Source of the DNA: a virus
Virus record (IMG/VR): IMGVR_UViG_3300025890_002989
Span: 1 to 24,133 of that record
Length of the DNA stretch: 24,133 nt
Strand: one strand, 5' to 3'
In this document: positions 6,472 to 13,377 of the stretch, piece after piece
Layout of the letters: each line of letters begins with the position of its first letter
Numbering within the stretch: position 1 is the first letter of the stretch
The notes under the pieces: generated by a model
The model's database searches: none
What the model was told of the DNA's origin: nothing
The model's input: the letters and a program-made list of their open reading frames with translations, nothing else
Program-made: the position numbers and the translations under genes

Positions 6472-7268
6472 AATAATTTCCTGCATGCATTAAAAATCAT
6501 ATCAACTGTCATCCATTCATTGGCGTCAGCACAATGTGAACATTCGTAAGTGTTACCGCAGGGCGACTCTGGATGATCATATTCTATATTGATATGACCA
6601 GGATATTCGCCAATCGTTGTGTTTGCTATACCACCCTGTAAAACAACGCAAGGTATACCCATACCTCCTAGTGCGTGGATAAACATTCCGATATATCCAA
6701 CACCGAATTTCGCGTTTCTTAACATGGCAAAAGAAACACGAACGTCTGTGCTCTCAATATTTATCGCGCCTTTAATTAAAGGCTCTTTGTAGATCCCTTT
6801 AGGCATTATTCGAACACAAGGCAGGTCAACAAGGCCGTCAAGCCTGTCTACTAACTCTTGATACTTCTTGATCCCCCAGTTTTTATTCGAACCGAAGAAT
6901 GTTTTTTTAAAGTCAGGATTAATCGCAACAAACTCTTTTGGTACATTGTGTTCTTCTAAAATTTTATCTGCGGTTTCTAATTCTTTCTCGGTGAATCGAA
7001 TATGAAAAGGTTTAATCTTATATGGCCGCCAGACCATTTTCTTACCCAGAATAGTCCTTTTCTCTTCTGAGCACATATACTGTATTCTATAGTCTGTTTT
7101 TTCTGGAGTGGTGTCTCTTGTGTTGACAGTTACTCCGCTGTCCGATAGAAACTCAACGTTATTAAAAAGAGGAGATTTACCACTACCAACTGGCCTTACC
7201 AGTTGGCCAGTTTCTTTAAAGATTTTCTCCGCTTCGCCGAGAAAAAACATATCATCCCCCATTCCCAT
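6468..7268 (-). CDS. GT9-like (heptosyltransferase-fold) transferase
   Basis: A 266-aa GT-B-fold protein resembling family 9, the ADP-heptose:LPS heptosyltransferases. The start MGMGDDMFFLGEA (1-13) corresponds to the family's N-terminal 'GiGD.i...' loop. VAINPDF (114-120) and NKNWGIKKYQELVDRL (128-143) match the 'i...p....k.W....f..L...L' region. GYIGMFIHALGGMGIPCVVLQGG (191-213) corresponds to the 'D.G..H.a.alg.p.v.lfg' donor site, although the usual Asp is replaced (YIG). The C-terminal CGNTYECSHC (237-246) is a possible zinc or disulfide site. It is shorter than typical heptosyltransferases (about 320-350 aa). It starts 1 nt after the previous stop. Confidence 0.68.
   Translation of the reverse strand: MGMGDDMFFLGEAEKIFKETGQLVRPVGSGKSPLFNNVEFLSDSGVTVNTRDTTPEKTDYRIQYMCSEEKRTILGKKMVWRPYKIKPFHIRFTEKELETADKILEEHNVPKEFVAINPDFKKTFFGSNKNWGIKKYQELVDRLDGLVDLPCVRIMPKGIYKEPLIKGAINIESTDVRVSFAMLRNAKFGVGYIGMFIHALGGMGIPCVVLQGGIANTTIGEYPGHINIEYDHPESPCGNTYECSHCADANEWMTVDMIFNACRKLL
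7186..7206. repeat. Inverted repeat inside the GT9-like gene
   Basis: CCAACTGG (7186-7193) and CCAGTTGG (7199-7206) form a perfect 8-bp inverted repeat with a 5-nt loop. It lies wholly within coding sequence, near residues 20-28 of the GT9-like protein. No U-tract follows on either strand, so it is not a terminator. It could fold in the mRNA near the 5' end of the gene. Confidence 0.4.
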
Positions 7269-7269
7269 T

Positions 7270-7920
7270 TTAACTGCTAATACGTTTTGTTGGTCCAGGA
7301 GGTTTCTCTTGAATATCTCCTAAGTCATCTTCAGTGGCGTCACGGGCGATCACTGCATGTCCGGCACCTCCTCCAGTTAACCGTTCAACAACGGACCATT
7401 CGGGATTGTTTTGGCAAAATTCTTCAATGACTTTAAGTAAAGCCCAATCGTTTTGTTTTATATCATGAAAGGCAATGTACTTCTTAACAGACATATGATG
7501 TGTTTGTAGTTCTTTTTTTAAATGAGAGGGGTGGTGCAAACTGTCGATATGAAGCATATCGACAGAACTAACAGTTGATACATCTAAAGAACTGACGCCA
7601 TGGCTTTTTAATGTCTTTCCTTTACGTTCACAATATTCTACTAATAAAGGTTTCAGATATTTTTTAAAGTGATTCAGGTTAATATCGATCCCAACGCCGT
7701 GTTTAACGCTGTCTTGAATCATCATTGCCATTAATGAACTGCCTTGGAATATTCCAATTTCTTTAACAGATTCACATTTGGCTGCATATCGCATTAGAGA
7801 ACGCAAACGCTTAAACGAATTTTGTCTTTCCTCTGCGATGTCTTTGGTGAGAAGAGTTTCTTGTATAGCCTGAGCTTCCTCGACCGTGTTTGCTGATTTA
7901 TATTCTTCCCATGCTCTCAT
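7270..7920 (-). CDS. Methyltransf_24-like methyltransferase, 216 aa
   Basis: Class I SAM methyltransferase of the O-methyltransferase / cephalosporin-hydroxylase-like group. VKEIGIFQGSS (52-62) is motif I ('iEiG...G.S'), VGIDI (76-80) is the strand-2 acidic residue, VDMLHIDSLHH (120-130) is the metal/substrate motif ('d.ihIDg.H'), and YIAFHDI (148-154) is the following 'G....DD'-like strand. The set is well preserved. Proteins of this type methylate small hydroxylated molecules including sugars. It lies between two GT9-like genes, which argues for a glycan substrate. The last about 20 residues are proline/lysine-rich and probably disordered. Confidence 0.72.
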   Translation of the reverse strand: MRAWEEYKSANTVEEAQAIQETLLTKDIAEERQNSFKRLRSLMRYAAKCESVKEIGIFQGSSLMAMMIQDSVKHGVGIDINLNHFKKYLKPLLVEYCERKGKTLKSHGVSSLDVSTVSSVDMLHIDSLHHPSHLKKELQTHHMSVKKYIAFHDIKQNDWALLKVIEEFCQNNPEWSVVERLTGGGAGHAVIARDATEDDLGDIQEKPPGPTKRISS

Positions 7921-7930
7921 AATTTATTCC

Positions 7931-8725
7931 TTATGTGTAAGTATTAACTTTAGCGCCATGTTTATGCATGCGATACACATGATGCGAAGATTTACCTTTG
8001 ATGTTTCCTATTGGATTATAAATGTCTATTAAATTCCATGCAACATATAATGAAGCCATATGCAACATGCCGGAATCGATTCCAACATGACCTTCAGAGT
8101 TTGCCATACAAAACCCAACGTGTTTTAAAGAATTTCTTAAGTGGCGGCTTTTAGCCTGTCCACCGACGACTACTAGGTCTAGTCCTTTTATTCTATACTC
8201 ATTTTCAATTTTATTCAACATTAACGGAGACAATTGTCTACTGCTGTCAGCTGAATCCCATTGAACAGTTACATACCTCTGAGGCAAAACAATTTCACTA
8301 GAACAATCAATTGGTTCAAGTTTTGGTGACTCTGTAAGGTATTCATCCGCGTCAATAAGGTCAATGCCTTTAACTGGACCAAGAGGTTGTAGATCAATAT
8401 GATCTTTATAGTAGTAAGTCTGTGGATCTTCGACCCCTTGATTTTTAAGATATTCTAACCAATCTGGTTCTGATAAACCGCAGACTGGCCATGCTTTAAC
8501 TTTGACTTTACCTCGAGTCATTTCACTCAATGCTGCCCATGTGTCTTTCTTAGCTTGCTTACCATATTTGTCAGAGGTTAAATGTAGAACAACATCACAC
8601 ATATGTGCATCTGCATATTTCTGGCCAAATAGAACCGCGTGTATCCTATCGCCTACTCCTGGAGTTGTATAGGGCACGCCCTTTCGCCACATAGACATCG
8701 AACGTATTGCGATGTTTTTTACCAT
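7931..8725 (-). CDS. GT9-like glycosyltransferase, 264 aa
   Basis: A GT-B-like protein with a recognisable C-terminal donor site: YVTVQWDSADSSRQLSP (151-167) in the position of the family 9 'i.p.....r.....' strand, LVVVGGQAKS (184-193), and GHVGIDSGMLHMA (212-224), very close to the 'fvG.DSGl.HlA' motif of heptosyltransferases. The N-terminal TTPGVGDRIHAVLFG (20-34) carries the expected GxGD loop. This donor site is better preserved than in the GT9-like gene at 6468-7268. The start at 8725 overlaps the upstream methyltransferase gene by 7 nt. It likely uses a nucleotide-activated heptose-like sugar; acceptor unknown. Confidence 0.68.
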   Translation of the reverse strand: MVKNIAIRSMSMWRKGVPYTTPGVGDRIHAVLFGQKYADAHMCDVVLHLTSDKYGKQAKKDTWAALSEMTRGKVKVKAWPVCGLSEPDWLEYLKNQGVEDPQTYYYKDHIDLQPLGPVKGIDLIDADEYLTESPKLEPIDCSSEIVLPQRYVTVQWDSADSSRQLSPLMLNKIENEYRIKGLDLVVVGGQAKSRHLRNSLKHVGFCMANSEGHVGIDSGMLHMASLYVAWNLIDIYNPIGNIKGKSSHHVYRMHKHGAKVNTYT

Positions 8726-9576
8726 TGGGCATTGCCTAATTCAATTTCATATCTTGTAGCGTTACAAGGCGAGTCAAATTCTGTTGGATAAACTTCTTCC
8801 GATTCATCCCATTCTACTAGATCATTGCGTATCCATGTGACCTCAAAGGTCTCCGCCACTGGAGGTTTACCTGGAATCTTATAGAAACCTGACCAATTGT
8901 TTGCATGTACATGGCAAGGAGTAAAGTGTTTTCGAAGTTTCTGTAGCGCGTTCTCGATAAGGTCTGTGGTATGTGCTTGTGAAAAATAAGAAACAAACCA
9001 ATGCATCTCTACACAAAGCTGAGAAAAACCTTTAAGGTCGTCTGGATTCATAGAAGAAAAGACATCCCATTCTGCTCCTTCACAGTCCATCTGCAAAAGC
9101 ATGTTGTCTTCATTAGAATGGTTATTGTTCGCGATCATTGTCTTTAAGGTCTGCAGTTCACCCTTGTTTTTAGGACCAATCCCTATTTTTTGAATTGTTC
9201 GGTTTGGTGTAGCAAACCTGCTACCGTCAACAGTATGATCATACATCCATATATGGTGACCATATGCTTCAATTGCCTCTTCAAACTTAACTGTCTTACC
9301 AATGCCAATAGAATAGGCAACCTTGCCGCCTTTTAAGAGATCTTCTATAAAAACATATCCACCATCATTCTGTTCGCCGATTCTAACTTTTTTCATTCCC
9401 TTTGGTTTTTTAGGATTTAATAGCGACATTACATCATATATTCTGTCCTGATTGTTTAAAAAATTAGCAAGTTGAAAAGGCGAGTTAATTTTTTTCCATA
9501 TCGTCGAAGGATGATCAACCCTGAAGGTTTTTTCCTTCTTATCTTTTTTATTCATTTGTTGGAATATTTCATTCAT
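8719..9576 (-). CDS. FkbM-type methyltransferase, 285 aa
   Basis: Methyltransferase of the FkbM/Methyltransf_21 type. EQNDGGYVF (68-76) and AYSIGIGKTV (87-96) cover the N-terminal region and the SAM-loop strand, and MDCEGAEWDVF (163-173) is the family hallmark 'iDvEGaE..vl'. LCVEMHW (187-193) is the next strand ('i..E.h'). FkbM-family enzymes methylate hydroxyl groups of sugars and polyketides. The first about 60 residues are lysine-rich and precede the domain; an internal ATG at residue 8 is an alternative start. It overlaps the radical SAM gene by 8 nt. Confidence 0.72.
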   Translation of the reverse strand: MNEIFQQMNKKDKKEKTFRVDHPSTIWKKINSPFQLANFLNNQDRIYDVMSLLNPKKPKGMKKVRIGEQNDGGYVFIEDLLKGGKVAYSIGIGKTVKFEEAIEAYGHHIWMYDHTVDGSRFATPNRTIQKIGIGPKNKGELQTLKTMIANNNHSNEDNMLLQMDCEGAEWDVFSSMNPDDLKGFSQLCVEMHWFVSYFSQAHTTDLIENALQKLRKHFTPCHVHANNWSGFYKIPGKPPVAETFEVTWIRNDLVEWDESEEVYPTEFDSPCNATRYEIELGNAQW

Positions 9577-10525
9577 CAGTTGTAGATCCTAGTGCGTTAA
9601 TAAAATCGAAAGATGGTTTACCAAATAATGTACCATCTACATTACATTTATTACAAGGTTTTTCTGTGCGGTTGCCTTTTTTTAACTTGTTTCTTATCTT
9701 TGTCATTGGTTTGCCAAACCAAACATCACTCAGGCTTTGTGTAATCAAATTACCCACCACTTGCTCTCTGTTCCAATCATTGCAACAAAGAATACAATCA
9801 CCGTTCCAATCAACAAACATCTTATAGAATGGATAGTAACAGGGCTTGTCCTTGACAGCTTCAATTGTCGACTCGTCAATACCCATCCAGTCAACAACGC
9901 CACTTCGATTGTTTAACACGAGGCCATGGTTCTCCATACCGCCCCAGTGCACTCTATACTTATACCTCTCTTGAGAAATGCCGGCAAGATCAAACAACTC
10001 GTCAAAATGGTCTACCTGTTCCATACCATCATACAGATTCACATAGATGATCGACATACCTGCATCAAAGATTCTTCGAGCGTAGTGCTCGTCTAGCTTG
10101 TCGCCGTTGGTGTTACACTCAATGACATTACTTGGTCTGTGTTTACGAAACACACTAATAATCTCTGGGAACCAAGGGTTTAGAAGATTCTCGCCGAAGC
10201 CACTAAAAGATATCTTACCTTCGAAGGAAGAACGCTCGAGCTCCTCTGCAATGATTGTAGCGCCTTTGACTGTTAGATGTAGGTTACGATTATCATAGAC
10301 TTTTGGGTCGTGTCGAGGACAGAACACACAGGTTCGATTGCATAGTTCTGTAGTATTAATCTCGATCGTCAAAATAGAGTTCAATGCATTTCGTTCTTTA
10401 ATTTTATCCCAATGCTCGAGCTCTTGTTTTTTTCGATGTTCAATCATTTCCCATTGATCAACTGCGACCATTGGTATACGATTATTACCTTCTGCTCCTG
10501 GAATCTTAGCCACTATAAACCCCAA
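9569..10525 (-). CDS. Radical SAM protein with SPASM-like C-terminus
   Basis: A 318-aa radical SAM enzyme. TTELCNRTCVFCP (58-70) gives the CxxxCxxC cluster motif (C62, C66, C69). FSGFGENLL (108-116) matches the 'sGGEPll' SAM-binding strand and ECNTNGD (136-142) the next conserved turn. At the C-terminus C229, C244, C247, C248, C291 and C294, with VDWNGDCILCCNDW (238-251), form a SPASM/twitch-type auxiliary-cluster region. Such enzymes modify peptides, proteins or sugars by radical chemistry. No obvious precursor peptide lies beside it; the neighbours are glycosyl- and methyltransferases, so a sugar or glycoprotein substrate is my preferred reading. It overlaps the upstream GT25 gene by 13 nt. 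Confidence 0.85.
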   Translation of the reverse strand: MGFIVAKIPGAEGNNRIPMVAVDQWEMIEHRKKQELEHWDKIKERNALNSILTIEINTTELCNRTCVFCPRHDPKVYDNRNLHLTVKGATIIAEELERSSFEGKISFSGFGENLLNPWFPEIISVFRKHRPSNVIECNTNGDKLDEHYARRIFDAGMSIIYVNLYDGMEQVDHFDELFDLAGISQERYKYRVHWGGMENHGLVLNNRSGVVDWMGIDESTIEAVKDKPCYYPFYKMFVDWNGDCILCCNDWNREQVVGNLITQSLSDVWFGKPMTKIRNKLKKGNRTEKPCNKCNVDGTLFGKPSFDFINALGSTTDE

Positions 10526-11232
10526 CTCGTTGTAACATATTGCGTATTGAAAACAACAGGGCTGGGGTTAATGTACTCAACCTTGCAATTCTTTGTGTTT
10601 AATATAAAATCTGACTGGTCCAAGCCAATAGTCAATGCAGCCTCGAGCATTTTCTTTGCTCCTGCTGGTGTGATAGCATATGCAGCAGTTCCAGGAACCA
10701 TATAAGAATTCTCCCAAACGTTAGGTTTATTATACACTAACGGATAAGATTTATCATCCAAAAGATTGTTATACTTTTCTTTCATTGAAACAGGATAGTT
10801 CCGTATTCCTTTCTGCACTGGATATTTTTTATTGGTAAAAGCGTCACCCATATTCAGTATAAGATAATCTTCAAATTCATATTCTTCAGCGTCAGCAATA
10901 CAAATTATATCGTGTTCAATAAAACATTGCGTTTCGTTAGACTCTATGACTTTCTTCCAGAAATATAGATGATTGTATACACAAGCTCTTTTAGTTTGCC
11001 AGACTTGATCGTTTCCACTGTGCATCATCCATAGTCGACCTTTCTTAGCAAACTTTGTATCAAAATCATTTCGTAGCCGAGCACCTTTCACTAGATCATC
11101 AAAGTCTGAACGAACAACGCCCTCTACTAGAGAAACATCCCATCCGTTATGCGCTCTAAACGACTCTAATGATTCCTTTCCAACCCTTTTAGAATCGGGG
11201 TTGGAAGGAGTGTAGATAATCTGAGCTTTCAT
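10513..11232 (-). CDS. GT25-like glycosyltransferase, 239 aa
   Basis: Third GT25-like gene. RACVYNHLYFWKKV (82-95) is the SH-helix equivalent (His retained, Ser replaced by Asn), CFIEHDI (103-109) the acidic motif, GTAAYAITPAGAKKML (181-196) a very clear family motif, and DQSDFIL (205-211) the D motif. The N-terminal half (about 10-70) is longer and more divergent than in the two paralogues at 2841-4186, so acceptor choice may differ. Its ATG overlaps the previous stop as ATGA. Confidence 0.75.
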   Translation of the reverse strand: MKAQIIYTPSNPDSKRVGKESLESFRAHNGWDVSLVEGVVRSDFDDLVKGARLRNDFDTKFAKKGRLWMMHSGNDQVWQTKRACVYNHLYFWKKVIESNETQCFIEHDIICIADAEEYEFEDYLILNMGDAFTNKKYPVQKGIRNYPVSMKEKYNNLLDDKSYPLVYNKPNVWENSYMVPGTAAYAITPAGAKKMLEAALTIGLDQSDFILNTKNCKVEYINPSPVVFNTQYVTTSWGL

Positions 11233-12014
11233 AACTTTTTAAGTAGTTCTTTGAAGTTTTCACCTCGAGCCGGCAGTTTATCCTTTAAGAAAAAATGCAC
11301 GAAAGAGCATTCTTTAATCTTTGTATTGGCGGTAAACAAACCATTCCACTTCCAATGCAGATCTTTGGTGGGCACTTTTGAATTGTATATGAAATAATTA
11401 AGCAGAGTCTGATCTGTGCTCCATTTCCACGCACCCTGACCGTCGACAAAGTCAGTAAACTCGTTCTGCATAATCCAATCTTTTGGAGACAAACCTTTTA
11501 GGAATGGTTCGAATTGCGCAGAGTTAAGAAGAATCAAGCCCATGTTATAGAAAGAGTAACCCATCTTAGATACTTCTCGGTATTTTCCTTTCTTGGAAAG
11601 ACCACGATACTGCATTGCAGAATAATTGATTATCTTCGCAATGTACTGATCGGTGATAGGCATTGAGGATTCAAGGACAGCACCAAAGGCATGGTCGGTA
11701 CCAAAGTCTTCGAATATATTTTCTGCAGACTCACGAATGTAAATATCAGCGTCGACAATTGCAATCTGATCATATTCTTTTAGATGTACAAAAGCGTTTT
11801 CTTTTTCGTAGATGGGAAGAAACCCACCATGTTTTTCATAAGACTCTTTACTGCGGTTTGTTGTAAAGACATTTGGCTTGATACGAAGGATAGGAGTTCT
11901 TTGTACAATGTGCTCGATGTTATGACGAGCACAATACTTTGCTACCGAATCAACACAACCATCATATAACTTAGATTTCTTGCCTACGTAAACTTGATAT
12001 ATCAATCTTCTCAT
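11229..12014 (-). CDS. GT8-like glycosyltransferase, 261 aa
   Basis: GT-A-fold transferase: IAIVDADIYI (84-93) carries the DxD motif (D88, D90), YNMGLILLN (156-164) is the 'N.Gv.l.n' motif, STDQTLLNYF (199-208) the DQ motif, and VHFFLKDKLP (239-248) a closing H...K loop. It starts at 12014, and the last 44 nt of a small basic reading frame (11971-12129) overlap it in another frame. It is only distantly similar to the GT8-like proteins at 2195 and 12718, so these look like separate acquisitions or old duplicates. Confidence 0.75.
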   Translation of the reverse strand: MRRLIYQVYVGKKSKLYDGCVDSVAKYCARHNIEHIVQRTPILRIKPNVFTTNRSKESYEKHGGFLPIYEKENAFVHLKEYDQIAIVDADIYIRESAENIFEDFGTDHAFGAVLESSMPITDQYIAKIINYSAMQYRGLSKKGKYREVSKMGYSFYNMGLILLNSAQFEPFLKGLSPKDWIMQNEFTDFVDGQGAWKWSTDQTLLNYFIYNSKVPTKDLHWKWNGLFTANTKIKECSFVHFFLKDKLPARGENFKELLKKL

Positions 12015-12129
12015 GATTTATTTTCTTTCGATTATCAGTTTGTTGATGCCGAACTTTCTTTCGTTCGGCTCTATATTTATCGTTTGTTCTTTTCTTGTTA
12101 CCAGAATCAAATTTAGAATATTTCGCCAC
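11971..12129 (-). CDS. Small basic protein, 52 aa, GTG start
   Basis: A short frame beginning at GTG (12129-12127) with AAGG roughly 10 nt upstream. The protein begins MAKYSKFDSGNKKRTNDK and is very rich in Lys, Arg, Asn and Gln with no hydrophobic segment, suggesting a nucleic-acid-binding or disordered protein. Without it the gap between the 47-aa gene and the GT8 gene would be the longest non-coding stretch in this region. It overlaps the GT8 gene by 44 nt in another frame and contains a hairpin (12048-12069). Function unknown; it could also be a spurious frame. Confidence 0.45.
   Translation of the reverse strand: MAKYSKFDSGNKKRTNDKYRAERKKVRHQQTDNRKKINHEKIDISSLRRQEI
12048..12069 (-). other. 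Stem-loop between lysozyme and GT8 genes
   Basis: GCCGAAC (12048-12054) pairs perfectly with GTTCGGC (12063-12069) around an 8-nt loop. On the minus strand it lies about 34-55 nt before the ATG of the GT8-like gene and inside the 52-aa frame. No U-run follows, so it is not an intrinsic terminator; an mRNA structure affecting processing or translation is possible. Confidence 0.45.
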
Positions 12130-12131
12130 TG

Positions 12132-12275
12132 TTACTTACCTTGACCTCTATATTTTTTATAATTCGCTTTCTTTCTTTTATTCATAGAGGATGTATTTAA
12201 ATGTCCTCTACCAATAGAAGTACCTTTGGGAGCATGCTCTACCTTGTTAGTGTTTGCGCTTCCTCCCTTTGCCAT
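12132..12275 (-). CDS. Small basic protein, 47 aa
   Basis: ATG at 12275-12273 overlaps the lysozyme stop as TAATG. The protein starts MAKGGSANTNKVEHAPKG and ends SSMNKRKKANYKKYRGQGK; it is glycine- and lysine-rich, strongly basic and lacks a hydrophobic core. The SSMNK...KKYRGQGK ending is one I associate with small conserved proteins of marine T4-like phages, though I cannot confirm this by search. A nucleic-acid-binding or virion-packaged role is possible but not shown. Confidence 0.65.
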   Translation of the reverse strand: MAKGGSANTNKVEHAPKGTSIGRGHLNTSSMNKRKKANYKKYRGQGK

Positions 12276-12721
12276 TATACATTCTCCATACGAGACATCA
12301 GTCTTTCTGCGCGATTAGTTACTTGATTATACCACTTCGAATCGCGTCCTTCAAGCGCTGCTGTTTTCCAATCACCGTTTTCTAACGCAGCTGTGAATTT
12401 TTTAAACTTGCTCAGTCTAGTTCTACCCATATTGAACATCATGTTGACCACGACTTGTTGCACTGTATCGGGGAATTCGTCAAAAGTCCCTTCTCCGTAT
12501 AAAGCGTAACACTCTTCGATAGCGGTGCTAAGGTCTTTTTCGAAGCATTCTTTGACTCTTTCTTCTGATACTGGCGTTCCAATATCGGACCCATGCTCAG
12601 GATCTGTTTCGAGCACAAGATGTCCGACCCCAAACGTGGCATATCCCAAGTGGTCGTTGTAAATCTCATATTTGACGCCTTCGTCTACTTTTAGTGTTTC
12701 GAAAATTTCTTCTCTGTTCAT
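12275..12721 (-). CDS. T4-type lysozyme (endolysin, GH24)
   Basis: A 148-aa muramidase that cleaves peptidoglycan at lysis. The catalytic set lines up with T4 lysozyme with a constant offset of three: E14 in VDEGVKYEIY, D23 in YNDHLGYATFGVGH, T29 in the same block (E11/D20/T26 in T4). VNMMFNMGRTRLSKFKKF and the SKWYNQVTNRAERL ending match the T4 C-terminal helices. There is no signal peptide, so it would need a holin for export. It lies between two sugar-transferase genes (ATGA overlap upstream), an odd location since the candidate spanins are about 6 kb away. Confidence 0.92.
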   Translation of the reverse strand: MNREEIFETLKVDEGVKYEIYNDHLGYATFGVGHLVLETDPEHGSDIGTPVSEERVKECFEKDLSTAIEECYALYGEGTFDEFPDTVQQVVVNMMFNMGRTRLSKFKKFTAALENGDWKTAALEGRDSKWYNQVTNRAERLMSRMENV

Positions 12722-13377
12722 TGATTTTCCTTAAGTTGTTTTGCTTCTTGTATCCACTCTTCAGCAAAGTCACAGTTCTCATATTCAGGAAACCATGGTC
12801 CGCCGTCTGTATAATGAATAATGTTTGGTTTATCTATATCGAAATAGTATCCAGACAAATAGTTCCAAGTGTGGTCAATAGAGCCAATTTTATCTGCCCA
12901 TCTCATTTGATGTAAGTAAGAAGGATCGACAATATTAACCATCTCTGGAGTTAGTTTCCAACACGCACGATTATTATAGAGCATAACTGATGACCAATTT
13001 TTTCTTGGATAAACATGCTGTTGTTTACCGTCCATCTTAAATTCGCCTTTGGGGTTATAGTCGTGTTGTACACAACTAACATCACAAGATTCGTCTATGT
13101 TATCCAAGATTTTTAAAACATTAGCGTTACATAAAATATCACAATCAACAAAAAGAGAATATCCTTTATAGTCGCTGAGAAAAGGAACAAGGAATCGAGT
13201 CATTGTGAATTCGGTTGATGCTTTAAGATCGTGTTGTCGACGAAATATACCTTTGTCTATCAACTCAGATCGCACAAGAGGGATAATTTCGACTTCTGTA
13301 GAATGATTTAATATCGATGCTCGTGCAACCTGATACGCTTCATCTTCTCTGGGATCGTAACCAATAAAAACTTTCAT
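12718..13377 (-). CDS. GT8-like glycosyltransferase, 219 aa
   Basis: GT-A-fold transferase. It begins MKVFIGYDPREDEAYQVA (the 'vfiGyD.re..a' opening common in phage and LPS-locus GT8-like proteins). FVDCDILC (76-83) is the DxD motif (D78, D80), NWSSVMLYNN (127-136) the 'sSv.l.n' motif, and IIHYTDGGPWF (186-196) a strongly conserved ending in this group. Motifs are complete. The gene overlaps the sialyltransferase-like gene before it and the lysozyme gene after it by ATGA. Confidence 0.82.
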   Translation of the reverse strand: MKVFIGYDPREDEAYQVARASILNHSTEVEIIPLVRSELIDKGIFRRQHDLKASTEFTMTRFLVPFLSDYKGYSLFVDCDILCNANVLKILDNIDESCDVSCVQHDYNPKGEFKMDGKQQHVYPRKNWSSVMLYNNRACWKLTPEMVNIVDPSYLHQMRWADKIGSIDHTWNYLSGYYFDIDKPNIIHYTDGGPWFPEYENCDFAEEWIQEAKQLKENQ

